From assembly GCF_000764665.1 (NCBI RefSeq), contig NZ_JRGM01000136.1, positions 62,001-126,000 of the forward strand: DNA of 64,000 bases, written 5' to 3'. Shown here piece by piece: positions 9,733 through 19,723 of this stretch. This stretch comes from Aeromonas lacus (GTDB lineage: Bacteria; Pseudomonadota; Gammaproteobacteria; Enterobacterales; Aeromonadaceae). Numbering within the stretch: the stretch's first letter is position 1; every line of letters begins with the position of its first letter. A program made the position numbers and the translations under genes. Under the pieces are notes generated by a model. That model saw only the letters and a program-made list of their open reading frames with translations, was not told the origin of the DNA and ran no database searches.

Positions 9733-11142
9733 TTAGACGGAGTAGTACAGCTCGAACTCCAGCGGGTGCGGGGTCATGCGCACACGGTCAACATCCTGCT
9801 GTTTCAGTTCCAGGTAGGAGTTGATGAAGTCATCGCTGAACACGCCGCCACGGGTCAGGAACTCGCGATCGCTATCCAGAGCGGCCAGTGCTTCGTCCAG
9901 AGAGCCGGCAACGGTCGGTACTTCTGCAGCCTCTTCCGGCGGCAGGTCGTACAGGTTCTTGTCCATGGCATCGCCCGGATGGATCTTGTTGATGATACCG
10001 TCCAGACCGGCCATCAGCTGAGCTGCGAAGGCCAGGTACGGGTTGGCTGCCGGATCCGGGAAGCGCACTTCGATACGACGGGCTTTCGGGCTCGGAACCA
10101 CCGGGATACGGATGGAGGCAGAGCGGTTGCGGGCAGAGTAGGCCAGCATGACCGGTGCTTCATAACCCGGAACCAGACGCTTGTAGGAGTTGGTGGTCGG
10201 GTTGGCGAAGGCGTTGATGGCCTTGGCGTGCTTGATGATACCGCCAATGTAGTGCAGCGCCATCTCGGACAGACCGCCATACAGGTCGCCGGCGAACAGG
10301 TTGACGCCGTTCTTGGCCAGAGACTGGTGGCAGTGCATGCCGGAGCCGTTGTCACCGAACATGGGTTTCGGCATGAAGGTGACGGTCTTGTTGTAGGCGT
10401 GGGCTACGTTGTGGATCACGTACTTCAGCACCTGCACTTCGTCCGCCTTCAGCGTCAGAGTATTGAAGCGGGTAGCGATCTCGTTCTGACCGGCAGTAGC
10501 CACTTCGTGGTGGTGAGCTTCAACAACCTGGCCCATCTCTTCCAGCACCAAGCACATGGCGGCACGGATGTCCTGGGAGGAGTCAACCGGCGCAACCGGG
10601 AAGTAACCGCCTTTCACGAACGGACGGTGACCCTTGTTGCCATGCTCATAGGCAGTGCCGGAGTTCCAGGCAGCTTCTTCGGATTCGATCTTCACGAAGC
10701 TGTGGCCCATGGTATTGGAGAAGGTGATGTTGTCGAACATGAAGAATTCCGGCTCCGGCCCGAACAGCACGGTGTCAGCGATGCCGCTGGACTTCAGGAA
10801 ATCTTCGGCGCGCTTGGCGATGGAGCGCGGGTCGCGGTCGTAGCCCTGCATGGTGGCAGGCTCCAGCACGTCACACACGATGTTCAGAGTGGTCTCTTCG
10901 GTGAAGGGATCCAGCTTGGCGGAGGCGGCATCCGGCATCAGTACCATGTCGGATTCGTTGATGCCTTTCCAGCCACCGATGGAGGAGCCGTCGAACATCT
11001 TGCCGTCTTCGAAGAAATCTTCATCAACCTGATGGGCAGGGATGGATACGTGCTGCTCTTTGCCCTTGGTGTCGGTAAAGCGCAGATCAACAAACTTGAC
11101 TTCGTGTTCCTGGATCAGGGCCAAAACGTTCTGGACTGACAT
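9733..11142 (-). CDS. glnA: glutamine synthetase type I
   Basis: A 469-residue GSI-beta enzyme forming glutamine from glutamate, ammonia and ATP as a dodecamer. Visible signatures are FDGSSIGGW near residue 50, the [10 protein letters not shown] metal/ATP segment near 266-275 and the loop [17 protein letters not shown] near 314-330. Tyr398 in the NLYDLPPEE segment corresponds to the GlnE adenylylation site. Length equals E. coli GlnA (469). Transcription is predicted to use the sigma-54 promoter at 11201-11216 with NtrC boxes further upstream. It is divergent from bipA as in enterobacteria. Confidence 0.97.
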   Translation of the reverse strand: MSVQNVLALIQEHEVKFVDLRFTDTKGKEQHVSIPAHQVDEDFFEDGKMFDGSSIGGWKGINESDMVLMPDAASAKLDPFTEETTLNIVCDVLEPATMQGYDRDPRSIAKRAEDFLKSSGIADTVLFGPEPEFFMFDNITFSNTMGHSFVKIESEEAAWNSGTAYEHGNKGHRPFVKGGYFPVAPVDSSQDIRAAMCLVLEEMGQVVEAHHHEVATAGQNEIATRFNTLTLKADEVQVLKYVIHNVAHAYNKTVTFMPKPMFGDNGSGMHCHQSLAKNGVNLFAGDLYGGLSEMALHYIGGIIKHAKAINAFANPTTNSYKRLVPGYEAPVMLAYSARNRSASIRIPVVPSPKARRIEVRFPDPAANPYLAFAAQLMAGLDGIINKIHPGDAMDKNLYDLPPEEAAEVPTVAGSLDEALAALDSDREFLTRGGVFSDDFINSYLELKQQDVDRVRMTPHPLEFELYYSV

Positions 11143-11200
11143 GCTAAATAACCTCCGGTGTTAAAACTCTCTGGGTGAATGCGTCGTCGTATTCACATAA

Positions 11201-11216
11201 GCCAGTATCGTGCCAA
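11201..11216 (-). promoter_or_regulatory. sigma-54 promoter of glnA
   Basis: On the minus strand the sequence reads TTGGCACGATACTGGC, giving the invariant GG-N10-GC spacing of a -24/-12 promoter (consensus TGGCAC-N5-TTGC). The predicted transcript start is near 11189, about 47 bases ahead of the glnA ATG. Confidence 0.82.
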
Positions 11217-11288
11217 GTTTGTGACAGCCTGATTTCAGGGCAATCCCGTCTCGGTGGTTCCCCAAAAGCAGGCAATCTCGACTGGTGT

Positions 11289-11305
11289 TGCATCAAAATG
11301 GTGCG
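11289..11305 (-). promoter_or_regulatory. NtrC enhancer box, glnA-proximal
   Basis: TGCATC-AAAAT-GGTGCG matches the palindrome TGCACC-N5-GGTGCA at ten of twelve positions. Its centre is about 108 bases upstream of the predicted glnA start, where the E. coli glnAp2 strong site also lies. Confidence 0.78.
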
Positions 11306-11309
11306 ACCG

Positions 11310-11326
11310 TGGATCGTTTTGGTGCA
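11310..11326 (-). promoter_or_regulatory. NtrC enhancer box, glnA-distal
   Basis: TGGATC-GTTTT-GGTGCA keeps a perfect right half and four of six bases on the left. It is 21 bases (two helical turns) from the proximal box, suitable for cooperative binding of NtrC dimers. Confidence 0.65.
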
Positions 11327-11493
11327 CTGAAATAGTGCGCAAGATGCGGTCGCACCCCATATAAGCAGGGTTTACAGACGAGGTCTATGATCCAGATCCG
11401 TTGTCATGCGCGAATGTACTGCAATTCTGCTAGGCAGATCACAAAGGCAAGAGTACAATTAGCGCCCAATTTTACCCGGTGATTGAGGCGAGA

Positions 11494-13305
11494 ATGTTAG
11501 AGAATTTACGCAATATTGCGATTATTGCGCACGTTGACCACGGCAAAACGACGCTGGTGGACAAACTGCTGCAGCAGTCCGGTACCCTGGACCGCTCCAC
11601 GGAAGGCCAGGAACGGATCATGGACTCCAATGATCTGGAACGGGAACGTGGCATCACCATTCTCGCCAAGAACACTGCGATCCGCTGGAATGACTACCGC
11701 ATCAACATCGTTGATACCCCGGGTCACGCCGACTTCGGTGGTGAAGTAGAGCGCGTACTGTCCATGGTTGACTCCGTGCTGCTGCTGGTTGACGCCGTAG
11801 ACGGCCCGATGCCGCAAACCCGTTTCGTGACCCAGAAAGCGTTCGCTCAGGGTCTGAAGCCGATAGTGGTCATCAACAAGGTTGACCGTCCGGGTGCTCG
11901 TCCTGACTGGGTAATGGATCAGGTATTTGACCTGTTCGACAACCTGGGCGCGACTGACGAACAGCTGGACTTCAAAGTGGTTTACGCCTCTGCACTGAAC
12001 GGTTGGGCCACCATGGATCAGGACGTCGAGTCCGAGAACATGGAGCCGCTGTTCCAGGCCATCGTCGACAACGTTGAAGCGCCGAAGGCTGATGCTGACG
12101 GTGGTTTCCAGATGCAGATCTCCCAGCTGGACTACAACTCCTACGTGGGCGTTATCGGTATCGGCCGTATCACTCGTGGTCGCGTCAAGACCAACCAGCA
12201 GGTCACCATCGTTGGTGCCGACGGCAAGACCCGCAACGGTAAAGTCGGTCAGGTGCTGGGCTATCTGGGCCTGTCCCGTACCGAAGTTGCCGATGCGCAA
12301 GCTGGCGACATCATCGCCATCACCGGTCTGGGCGAGCTGAAGATCTCCGACACCATCTGTGACAACGGTGCTGTTGAAGCGCTGCCGCCGCTCTCCGTCG
12401 ACGAGCCGACCGTGAACATGACCTTCCAGGTCAACACCTCACCGTTCGCTGGTAAAGAGGGCAAGTTCGTGACCTCCCGCAACATTCTGGAGCGTCTGAA
12501 CCAGGAGCTGGTCCACAACGTGGCCCTGCGCGTGGAAGAGACTGATGATCCGGACAAGTTCCGCGTATCCGGTCGTGGTGAACTGCACCTCTCCATCCTG
12601 ATCGAAAACATGCGTCGCGAAGGTTACGAGCTGGCGGTATCCCGTCCGGAAGTAATCCTGCGTACCGTTGACGGCGAACTGCAAGAACCGTTCGAAACCG
12701 TTACTGTGGACGTGGAAGAAGCGCACCAGGGTTCCGTGATGGAGCAGCTGGGTCTGCGTAAGGGCGAAATGACCAACATGACCCCGGATGGCAAGGGTCG
12801 TGTCCGCCTGGACTTCATGATCCCGAGCCGTGGCCTGATCGGCTTCCAGACCGAGTTCATGACCATGACCTCCGGTACCGGTCTGCTGTACCACACCTTC
12901 GACCACTACGGTCCGCACAAGGGTGGCAGCATCGGTGAGCGTCAGAACGGCGTGCTGATCTCCAACGCTACCGGTAAGGCACTGACTTACGCCCTGTTCG
13001 GTCTGCAAGACCGCGGTCGTCTGTTCATCGGTCACGCGACCGAAGTGTATGAAGGCCAGGTGATCGGTATCCACTCCCGTTCCAACGACCTGACCGTTAA
13101 CTGCCTGAAAGGTAAGCAGCTGACCAACATGCGTGCCTCCGGTACCGACGAAGCTCAGGTTCTGACTCCGCCGATCCGCATGACTCTGGAACAGGCTCTC
13201 GAGTTCATCGACAACGATGAGCTGGTAGAAGTGACTCCGAAGAGCATCCGTATCCGTAAGAAGCTGTTGACCGAGCTGGATCGCAAGCGCTCTGGCCGTG
13301 GTTAA
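11494..13305 (+). CDS. typA: ribosome-associated GTPase BipA/TypA
   Basis: A 603-residue translational GTPase of the EF-G class that aids 50S assembly and adaptation to cold and stress. G1 AHVDHGKT lies near residues 12-19, with the G2-region [12 protein letters not shown]3 [12 protein letters not shown]4 NKVDRPGA and the BipA-specific C-terminal region including [17 protein letters not shown] chose the ATG at 11494 ([11 protein letters not shown]) with GAGGCGAGA upstream; the GTG five codons earlier would place that site inside the gene. It is divergent from glnA and ends with a strong terminator. Codon use is highly optimised, as for an abundant protein. Confidence 0.96.
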   Translation: MLENLRNIAIIAHVDHGKTTLVDKLLQQSGTLDRSTEGQERIMDSNDLERERGITILAKNTAIRWNDYRINIVDTPGHADFGGEVERVLSMVDSVLLLVDAVDGPMPQTRFVTQKAFAQGLKPIVVINKVDRPGARPDWVMDQVFDLFDNLGATDEQLDFKVVYASALNGWATMDQDVESENMEPLFQAIVDNVEAPKADADGGFQMQISQLDYNSYVGVIGIGRITRGRVKTNQQVTIVGADGKTRNGKVGQVLGYLGLSRTEVADAQAGDIIAITGLGELKISDTICDNGAVEALPPLSVDEPTVNMTFQVNTSPFAGKEGKFVTSRNILERLNQELVHNVALRVEETDDPDKFRVSGRGELHLSILIENMRREGYELAVSRPEVILRTVDGELQEPFETVTVDVEEAHQGSVMEQLGLRKGEMTNMTPDGKGRVRLDFMIPSRGLIGFQTEFMTMTSGTGLLYHTFDHYGPHKGGSIGERQNGVLISNATGKALTYALFGLQDRGRLFIGHATEVYEGQVIGIHSRSNDLTVNCLKGKQLTNMRASGTDEAQVLTPPIRMTLEQALEFIDNDELVEVTPKSIRIRKKLLTELDRKRSGRG

Positions 13306-13358
13306 TCCCATGTGCTGAGTCCCGGTAGCCCTCGCGGCTGCTGACGATTCGCTGATAG

Positions 13359-13391
13359 AAAGGCCCAAACCTCCGGTTTGGGCCTTTTTTT
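13359..13391 (+). terminator. typA terminator
   Basis: AAAGGCCCAAACC pairs with GGTTTGGGCCTTT, followed by a run of seven T. Confidence 0.92.
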
Positions 13392-13736
13392 ATTTGCGTT
13401 GGGCTGGGCTGATCGGTTGCACCTTGCTTTGCGGATAAACGCTGCTGCCGAGCATGGCAGGCTATCAATGGGCATTCGTTTTGGAGTTGTATCTGGCTCG
13501 CCATGGCTGGGGCTGTGGGCGTGTTCTGAAAGCAGGGCTCTGCAGATCGGAAGATGGCTTTACCGGGCCTGCTGGCAGGGGCGGGGCCTTATGAGTGAGC
13601 CAAATCAATCGCTATAAATTTAATTTATGGACTTAGCCTTAATGGCCCAACTTTATCTTATGCGAACGAATTCGGCTGCCTGAAGCACTCTGCGGCTCAT
13701 GCCAGGCCGTTACAGGGCTGTGCCCGATCCGGGGGC

Positions 13737-13785
13737 ATAAAAGACGACGCCCTCCACCGGTTGCTATCAACCGGTGGAGGGCGTC
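13737..13785 (-). terminator. trkH terminator
   Basis: An exceptionally long perfect stem of 18 bp (13746-13763 with 13768-13785, loop CTAT). On the minus strand it is followed by GTCTTTTATG. It ends the trkH transcript and probably the whole def-fmt-rsmB-trkA-trkH unit. Confidence 0.85.
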
Positions 13786-13797
13786 GCTACTTGCGTG

Positions 13798-15240
13798 TTA
13801 CTGGCGCCAGAACGAGGGGAAGAACAGCACCGCGACCGTCAGGATCTCCAGTCGGCCCAGCAGCATGCCGAACGACAGCAGCCACTTGGCCGAGTCGGGC
13901 AGGCTGGCGAAGTTGGTGCTGGGGCCCACCACCGGCCCCATCCCTGGCCCCACGTTGGCAACCGCGGTGATGGAGCTGGAGATGGAGGTGAGGGGGTCTA
14001 GCCCGATGGCGGCCAGCAGCGCCGCGATCACCAGAATGATGGTGAAGTAGGCCAGCACGAAGGAGATCATCGAGCGGATGATGGCATCGTTGACCGTCCG
14101 GCCGTTGTACTTCTGGGGAAATACGCCGGAGGGGTGCATCAGCTGGCGCATCTGCTTCTTGAACAGGGCAAAGGCCACCTGTACCCGGAAGATCTTGAGG
14201 CCGCCCGCAGTCGAGCCTGAGCAGGCGCCAAGCGCTAGCAGCACGATGAAGGTGATGCTGGCCAGCGGCCCCCAGGTGCCGAAGTCACCGAGGCCAAAGC
14301 CCGTGGTGGTGAGCACCGAGACGATGTTGAAGCAGCTGATGCGTAGGGCATCCCAGAAGCCGAACAGGTCTCTCTCCCACAGATAGAAGGTCATGATGAC
14401 GGTGACCCACACCACCAGCCAGAAGAAGCCGCGCACCTGGGCATCCTTGAACAGGCTGTAATCCCGGTGGTTGAGGCTCTGCACATAGAGCAGGAAGGGC
14501 AGGCCACCGAGGAACATGAACAGGGTGCCAATCCAGTGTGCCGAGTTGGAGAAGTGGGACATGGATTGATCGGAGGTGGAGTAGCCGCCGGTACTGAGGG
14601 TGGTCATCGAGTGGTTGATCGCCTCGAACAGCGTCATGCCGCTGGCCCAGTAGGCCATCATGCAGAGCATGGAGAGCACCAGATAGACCACTACGATGTT
14701 GTTGGCGACCGTCTTGGCCCGTGGCGCACTTTTATCTGACCAGTCCGAGCTCTCGGTCTGGAACAGTTTCATGCCGCCGACGTTGAGGTAGGGCAGCACC
14801 GCCACCGCCATCACGATAAAGCCGACCCCGCCCAGCCACTGCAGGATGGATCGCCACAGCAGGATGCTGTGAGCCATGTTGTCGAGGCCGGAGAGCACGG
14901 TAGAGCCGGTGGTGGTCACCCCGGACATGGTCTCGAAGTAGGCGTCGGTAAAGTTGATGTGGGTGATGAAGACAAAGGGCAACGCCCCGAAGATACAGGC
15001 CACCACCCAGACCGAGGTGGTGAGCAGGAACATCTCCCGTACCCCCAGATGGAACTCCGCCTTGCGCCCGTAATGGAGGCAGAGCAGGGCGGCGCCGTGG
15101 GTGATGAGCACCGATTTAAGAAACTCGACGAACCCCTCGGAGCCGGTCAGCAGGGCCAGCAGGGTCGGCAGCCACATGAAGAGCGCCAGCTTGGAGAGCA
15201 CCAGCCCGAGAGTAAAGATGATGGGACGCAGCTTGATCAT
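13798..15240 (-). CDS. trkH: Trk-type potassium uptake protein TrkH
   Basis: A 480-residue inner-membrane K+ translocating subunit of the Trk/Ktr/HKT superfamily. Four pore-loop repeats are visible through motifs such as MSGVTTTGSTVL, TLSTGGYSTSD, VLTTTGFGLGD and NVGPGMGPVVG; the glycine in each is the selectivity filter residue. Membrane helices fill the remainder. Length is close to E. coli TrkH (483). The ATG at 15240 (MIKLRPIIF) is preferred over one at 15282, which has a purine run directly against the codon. It follows trkA by about 96 bases, so both Trk subunits are encoded together. Confidence 0.92.
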   Translation of the reverse strand: MIKLRPIIFTLGLVLSKLALFMWLPTLLALLTGSEGFVEFLKSVLITHGAALLCLHYGRKAEFHLGVREMFLLTTSVWVVACIFGALPFVFITHINFTDAYFETMSGVTTTGSTVLSGLDNMAHSILLWRSILQWLGGVGFIVMAVAVLPYLNVGGMKLFQTESSDWSDKSAPRAKTVANNIVVVYLVLSMLCMMAYWASGMTLFEAINHSMTTLSTGGYSTSDQSMSHFSNSAHWIGTLFMFLGGLPFLLYVQSLNHRDYSLFKDAQVRGFFWLVVWVTVIMTFYLWERDLFGFWDALRISCFNIVSVLTTTGFGLGDFGTWGPLASITFIVLLALGACSGSTAGGLKIFRVQVAFALFKKQMRQLMHPSGVFPQKYNGRTVNDAIIRSMISFVLAYFTIILVIAALLAAIGLDPLTSISSSITAVANVGPGMGPVVGPSTNFASLPDSAKWLLSFGMLLGRLEILTVAVLFFPSFWRQ

Positions 15241-15336
15241 GTTCGATAACCTGGTCGGTGATTGAAAAAAGACCCGGACCATCCCTCTGTTGGGGCTGAG
15301 CCGGGTCTGGCGTGACAGTGAGCGGCCATGGGCCCG

Positions 15337-16713
15337 TTACAGGAAGAAGGGGCTGGGCTGGAACAGCCGTTCCACTTCCGGGATGTACTTCTTGTCCACC
15401 AGGAACATGACCACGTGGTCATCCTGCTGGATCCTGGTGCGATCGTGAGCGATCAGCACCTCATCCCCACGCACCACGGCACCTATGGTGGTACCCGGCG
15501 GCAGCTTGAGCTCGCCCACCGTCTTGCCGACCACCTTGGAGGTGTTCTCGTCGCCGTGGGCAATCGCCTCGATCGCCTCGGCGGCGCCGCGGCGCAGACT
15601 GTAGACGTTGGCGATATCGGCCCGGCGCACGTGGGTCAGCAGGGCCGAGATGGTGGCCTGCTGCGGCGAGATGGCGATGTCGATGGAACCACCCTGCACC
15701 AGATCGACGTAGGCGCCGCGCTGGATCAGCACCATGGTCTTCTTGGCGCCCATCTTCTTGGCGAGCAGGGCCGACATGATGTTGGCCTCATCCTCGTTGG
15801 TCACGGCGATGAAGACGTCGATCTGGTCGATATGTTCCTCGGCCAGCAACTCCTGATCCGCTGCATCGCCGCAGAAGACGATGGTGTTCTCCAGCAGTTC
15901 GGAGAGCTGCTCCGCCCGCTTCTGGTTACGTTCAATGAGCTTGACGCTGTAGCGCTTCTCCAGCTGACGGGCGAGACCGGCACCGATGTTGCCACCACCG
16001 ACGATCATGATGCGACGGTAGGGGCTCTCGAGGCGCTGCAGCTCCGACATCACGGCGCGGATATGGCCCGCGGCGGCGACAAAGAAGACCTCGTCATCCG
16101 CTTCGATGATGGTGGTGCCTTGCGGGCGGATTGGGCGGCCCTGACGGAAGATGGCTGCCACCCGGGTCTCGATATTGGGCATGTGCTCGCGCAGGGTGGA
16201 GAGGGCATTGCCGACCAGAGGGCCGCCGTAGTAGGCCTTGACCGCCACCAGACCGACGCGGCCACCTGCGAAATCAACCACTTGCAGGGCGCCCGGGTAC
16301 TCGATCAGGCGACGCACATAGTCGGTCACCAGCTGCTCCGGCGCGATCAGGTGATCCACCGGCACCGATTCCGGCAGGAACAGGCGATCCCGCTCGGTCA
16401 GATAGGCGGGCGAACGGATCCGCGCCACCTTGTTCGGAGTGTTGAACAGGGAGTAGGCCACCTGACAGGCGATCATGTTGGTCTCGTCACTGTTGGTGAC
16501 GGCGACCAGCATGTCGGCATCCTGAGCCCCCGCTTCGCGCAGCACCTTGGGGTGAGCGCCATGGCCGTTGACTACCCGCAGGTCAAACTTGTCCTGCAGT
16601 TCGCGCAGGCGCTCGCTGTCGGTATCGACGATGGTGATGTCGTTGTTCTCTCCGGCCAGGTTCTCGGCCAGAGTGCCGCCGACCTGGCCGGCTCCCAAAA
16701 TGATGATTTTCAT
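15337..16713 (-). CDS. trkA: Trk potassium transport NAD-binding subunit TrkA
   Basis: A 458-residue cytoplasmic gating protein for TrkH/TrkG. It has two tandem RCK_N/RCK_C units. The first dinucleotide-binding motif is [13 protein letters not shown] at residues 7-19; the second is [15 protein letters not shown] near 238-252. Acidic residues following each (DTDSER; ERNQKR) fit NAD binding. Length equals E. coli TrkA (458). It lies downstream of rsmB by 79 bases, as in E. coli, where the order is def-fmt-rsmB-trkA; here trkH follows in place of the enterobacterial mscL. Confidence 0.96.
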   Translation of the reverse strand: MKIIILGAGQVGGTLAENLAGENNDITIVDTDSERLRELQDKFDLRVVNGHGAHPKVLREAGAQDADMLVAVTNSDETNMIACQVAYSLFNTPNKVARIRSPAYLTERDRLFLPESVPVDHLIAPEQLVTDYVRRLIEYPGALQVVDFAGGRVGLVAVKAYYGGPLVGNALSTLREHMPNIETRVAAIFRQGRPIRPQGTTIIEADDEVFFVAAAGHIRAVMSELQRLESPYRRIMIVGGGNIGAGLARQLEKRYSVKLIERNQKRAEQLSELLENTIVFCGDAADQELLAEEHIDQIDVFIAVTNEDEANIMSALLAKKMGAKKTMVLIQRGAYVDLVQGGSIDIAISPQQATISALLTHVRRADIANVYSLRRGAAEAIEAIAHGDENTSKVVGKTVGELKLPPGTTIGAVVRGDEVLIAHDRTRIQQDDHVVMFLVDKKYIPEVERLFQPSPFFL

Positions 16714-16792
16714 AGGGAACGTCTACTCACGTTGAGGCAGTAAAGGGGCATGCCGCCAGCATGGCGATTGCCCCGGAAGAAGCATGTCAGCG

Positions 16793-18085
16793 TCACAGCT
16801 TGACCAGCTTGGCGTAGTAGAAGCCATCCATCTCGGCTTCACCCGGCAGAAACTGGCGACCCGAGCACTCCGGGGTGTCCTGTTCGTGCAACGGTACCAA
16901 TTTGGCATCTTTGGTCGCGGCAAGGAAGGCGCGGATCTGTTCGCGGTTCTCTTCCGGCAGGACGGAGCAGGTGGCGTAGAGCAGGGTGCCGCCGCTCTTC
17001 AGCTTGCCCCAGAGGGCATTGAGAATCCGGCGCTGCAGCTCGGCCAGCTCACGAATGTCCTGATCACGGCGCAGCCACTTGATGTCGGGGTGGCGACGGA
17101 TAACGCCGGTGGCGGAGCAGGGGGCATCCAGCAGAATGCGGTCGAACTGGCCCTCCGGCCACCACTGTTCCGGTGCCGCGGCATCGCCGTGGATCACTTT
17201 GGCGGTCAGGCCGATGCGATCCAGGTTCTCCTGCACTCGCTTGAGGCGGTTCTCGTCGGCATCGACGGCGACCACGCCAGCCAGCTTGGGCTGACGCTCC
17301 AGCAGGTGGGCGGTCTTGCCGCCGGGGGCGGCGCAGGCATCCAGCACCCACTCACCCGGTTGCGGGTCGAGCAGGGCGGCCGCCTGTTGTGCTGCGCCAT
17401 CCTGTACCGAGCAGTCACCGACTTCGAAGCCGGGCAGCTTGGTCACATCGCAGGGACGCTCCAGCAGGATGCAATCCTCGCCCTCTTCACCGGCCACCGC
17501 ATTGATGCCGGCTTCGGCCATGCGGGCCAGCATCTGCTCGCGGCTCTGGCGCTGACTGTTGTTGCGGATCCACATGGGGGGGCGCTGGTTGTTCGCCTCC
17601 ATGATGAACTCCCACTCGTCGGGATAAGCCTGACGCAGGCGCTTGGTGAGCCACTCGGGGTGACCGAGGCGCACGCTCGGCACGCGGTCGATACGCAGCA
17701 GAATCACTTCGGCGCTGCGCTGGAAGTTGCGCAGCACACCGTTGATGAGGCCACGCAGGGAGGTGCCCTTGAGCAGCTTGACCGCGTTGACGGTCTCGGC
17801 CACCGCGGCGTGAGCCGGAATGCGGGTGTAGATGAGCTGGTAGAGGCCGACCAGGATGAGGTAGTGGAAGATGCGGCTCTTGTTCTTGAGCGGCTTGTCC
17901 ATCATCTCGCCGACCGCCGCATCGAGGCGGGGCAACCAGCGCAGGGTACCGTAGCAGAGTTCTTGCAGGAGGGCGCGATCGCGGGGCGCAACCTTCTCCT
18001 GGGCAGCAGGCAGAACGGCGGAGAGGGACTGGCCCTGATCCAGCACCTGTTGAATAACGAGAGCAGCCTGTGCGCGTGTTTTCAT
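16793..18085 (-). CDS. rsmB: 16S rRNA m5C967 methyltransferase RsmB
   Basis: A 430-residue SAM-dependent methyltransferase (Sun/Fmu) modifying C967 of 16S rRNA. The N-terminal NusB-like RNA-binding domain covers residues 1-140. The SAM motif I is VLDACAAPGGKTAHLLE near residue 253. The two active-site cysteines lie in DAPCSATGVIRRHPDIKW and in the YATCSVLPEEN segment. Length matches the E. coli protein (429). It is 60 bases downstream of fmt in the def-fmt-rsmB-trkA order. Confidence 0.95.
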   Translation of the reverse strand: MKTRAQAALVIQQVLDQGQSLSAVLPAAQEKVAPRDRALLQELCYGTLRWLPRLDAAVGEMMDKPLKNKSRIFHYLILVGLYQLIYTRIPAHAAVAETVNAVKLLKGTSLRGLINGVLRNFQRSAEVILLRIDRVPSVRLGHPEWLTKRLRQAYPDEWEFIMEANNQRPPMWIRNNSQRQSREQMLARMAEAGINAVAGEEGEDCILLERPCDVTKLPGFEVGDCSVQDGAAQQAAALLDPQPGEWVLDACAAPGGKTAHLLERQPKLAGVVAVDADENRLKRVQENLDRIGLTAKVIHGDAAAPEQWWPEGQFDRILLDAPCSATGVIRRHPDIKWLRRDQDIRELAELQRRILNALWGKLKSGGTLLYATCSVLPEENREQIRAFLAATKDAKLVPLHEQDTPECSGRQFLPGEAEMDGFYYAKLVKL

Positions 18086-18145
18086 AGTGTTACCTTAGAT
18101 GCGCAAGTCGGGGCCTGGGCCCCGCTTGTGTCAATTCAATCCAGT

Positions 18146-19090
18146 TCAATTCAATTGCGTGCCGGGTTCAAACCAGTCGCGGCGAGAGTTGAGCAGGTCC
18201 GTCACGGACATCGCCTTCTTGCCGGGCGGCTGCAGGGTCAGCAGGCGCAGTACCCCTTTGCCGGTGGCGATATCGATCCCCTGCTTGTCAGCCTTGAGCA
18301 GGGTTCCGGCGCGCTGGCCATGGTCGCTGTCGATGACGGCGGCTTGCCATACCTTGACGGTCTGGTCAGCCACTTCGAACCAGCTGATGGGCCAGGGATT
18401 GAAGGCGCGGATGCAGCGCTCGATGGCGACGGCCTCCATCGACCAGTCGATGCGGGCCTCTTCCTTGGAGAGCTTCTCGGCGTAGTTGGCCAGCGCATCA
18501 TCTTGCGCCTCGGCAGCGGTTTCACCGGCGGCCATGGCATCGATGGTGTCGACCAGCGCCTGCGGACCCAGCTCGGCCAGCTTGTCATAGAGGCTGGCGG
18601 AGGTCTCGTCGGCGGCGATGGGGCAGGTCACTTTGCGGATCATGGCGCCGGTATCCAGCCCCACATCCATCTGCATGATGGTGACGCCAGTCTCGGCATC
18701 GCCCGCCCAGATGGAGCGCTGGATCGGGGCCGCACCGCGCCAGCGCGGCAGCAGGGAGCCGTGCACGTTGATGCAACCCAGACGCGGGGTATCGAGCACC
18801 GCTTTGGGCAGGATCAGGCCATAGGCCACGACGACCATCAGGTCGGCGCCAAGGGCTGCCAGTTCGGCCTGTGCCTCTTCCTTGCGCAGGGAAGCTGGTT
18901 GGTAAACTGGCAGATTATGGGCCAGCGCCAGCTCTTTGACCGGGCTGGCGGTGAGCTTCTGGCCGCGACCGGCGGGCTTGTCCGGCTGGGTATAAACGGC
19001 GACGACCTCGTGGTCGGAAGACAACAACGCCGCCAGGTGACGGGCGGCGAAGTCGGGAGTACCGGCAAAAATCAGTTTCAACTTATTCAA
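18146..19090 (-). CDS. fmt: methionyl-tRNA formyltransferase
   Basis: A 314-residue enzyme transferring formyl from 10-formyl-THF to initiator Met-tRNA. The N-terminal formyltransferase fold has the tRNA-contact loop [12 protein letters not shown] near residue 35, the catalytic Asn-His region [19 protein letters not shown] near 107-124 and the Asp-bearing [12 protein letters not shown] near 140-150. The C-terminal OB-fold starts near residue 205. E. coli Fmt is 315 residues. It starts 12 bases after the def stop, so the two are co-transcribed. Confidence 0.96.
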   Translation of the reverse strand: MNKLKLIFAGTPDFAARHLAALLSSDHEVVAVYTQPDKPAGRGQKLTASPVKELALAHNLPVYQPASLRKEEAQAELAALGADLMVVVAYGLILPKAVLDTPRLGCINVHGSLLPRWRGAAPIQRSIWAGDAETGVTIMQMDVGLDTGAMIRKVTCPIAADETSASLYDKLAELGPQALVDTIDAMAAGETAAEAQDDALANYAEKLSKEEARIDWSMEAVAIERCIRAFNPWPISWFEVADQTVKVWQAAVIDSDHGQRAGTLLKADKQGIDIATGKGVLRLLTLQPPGKKAMSVTDLLNSRRDWFEPGTQLN

Positions 19091-19102
19091 CGGGGCAGAT
19101 CC

Positions 19103-19615
19103 TCAGAGGGCTTTGCGATCTTCACGGGCCATCTTTTCCAGCTTCTGACGAATGCGCTGGCGCTTGAGCGGGGACAGGTAATCCACAAACAGCTTGCCCA
19201 TCAGGTGATCCATCTCGTGCTGGATGCAGATGGCGAGCAGGTCGTCCGTTTCCAGTTCAAACGGCTGGCCGTGGCGATCCAGCGCGCGGATCTTGATCTG
19301 TTCGGCACGCGGCACCAGAGCGCGGCTGCCGGGCACGGAGAGGCAACCCTCTTCGATGCCGGTGCTGCCGCACTGGGAGATGACTTCCGGATTGATCAAT
19401 ACCAGAGGGTCTTCACGGTTTTCAGAGACATCGATCACTATGATGCGCTGATGAATGTCCACCTGAGTTGCAGCCAGGCCGATGCCTTCCTCTGCGTACA
19501 TGGTTTCGAACATATCATCTACAATTTGCTGTAACTCGGGTGTAAAGGTCTCGACAGGGGCTGCGACGGTGCGCAAGCGCTCATCGGGAAAACGCAATAC
19601 ATCTAGAATGGCCAT
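19103..19615 (-). CDS. def: peptide deformylase
   Basis: A 170-residue Fe2+-dependent deformylase removing N-formyl from nascent proteins. The three conserved motifs are GIGLAATQV (residues 44-52), EGCLSVPG with the metal Cys near residue 91, and [12 protein letters not shown] with the two metal His and catalytic Glu near 133-137. Length is typical (E. coli 169). It is the first gene of the minus-strand unit and is divergent from the LysM gene; the shared promoter region is about 108 bases. Confidence 0.96.
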   Translation of the reverse strand: MAILDVLRFPDERLRTVAAPVETFTPELQQIVDDMFETMYAEEGIGLAATQVDIHQRIIVIDVSENREDPLVLINPEVISQCGSTGIEEGCLSVPGSRALVPRAEQIKIRALDRHGQPFELETDDLLAICIQHEMDHLMGKLFVDYLSPLKRQRIRQKLEKMAREDRKAL

Positions 19616-19723
19616 AGTTTTTTCTTTAGTTTCGTATAAATGCAGTCAATATTGGCGTAATTCTAGTCATTTACGCCGACAAAAAACAGCAACACTTTGC
19701 GCGCAGAAGTAACAGGGAGTGTT

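Larger units (their letters stand above)
13306..13797. other. intergenic region between typA and trkH
   Basis: Convergent 492-base gap holding the typA and trkH terminators. The middle is AT-rich from about 13610 to 13670. ATAAATTTAATTTATG at 13614-13629 is an inverted repeat also present at the LysR start near 46028. A weak 18-codon frame follows it. The 79-codon frame starting at 13378 overlaps the terminator and looks like chance. Confidence 0.5.

Noticed and set aside
9511-11139. 542-codon plus-strand frame over glnA
   Set aside because: Antisense shadow of glnA; low-complexity Gly/Val/His composition and no family signature.
13378-13617. 79-codon plus-strand frame after typA
   Set aside because: Begins inside the typA terminator and has no homologous features.
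16784-19534. 916-codon plus-strand frame
   Set aside because: Mirror of rsmB, fmt and def on the minus strand. Those three are clear orthologues, so the long frame is a codon-bias artefact.
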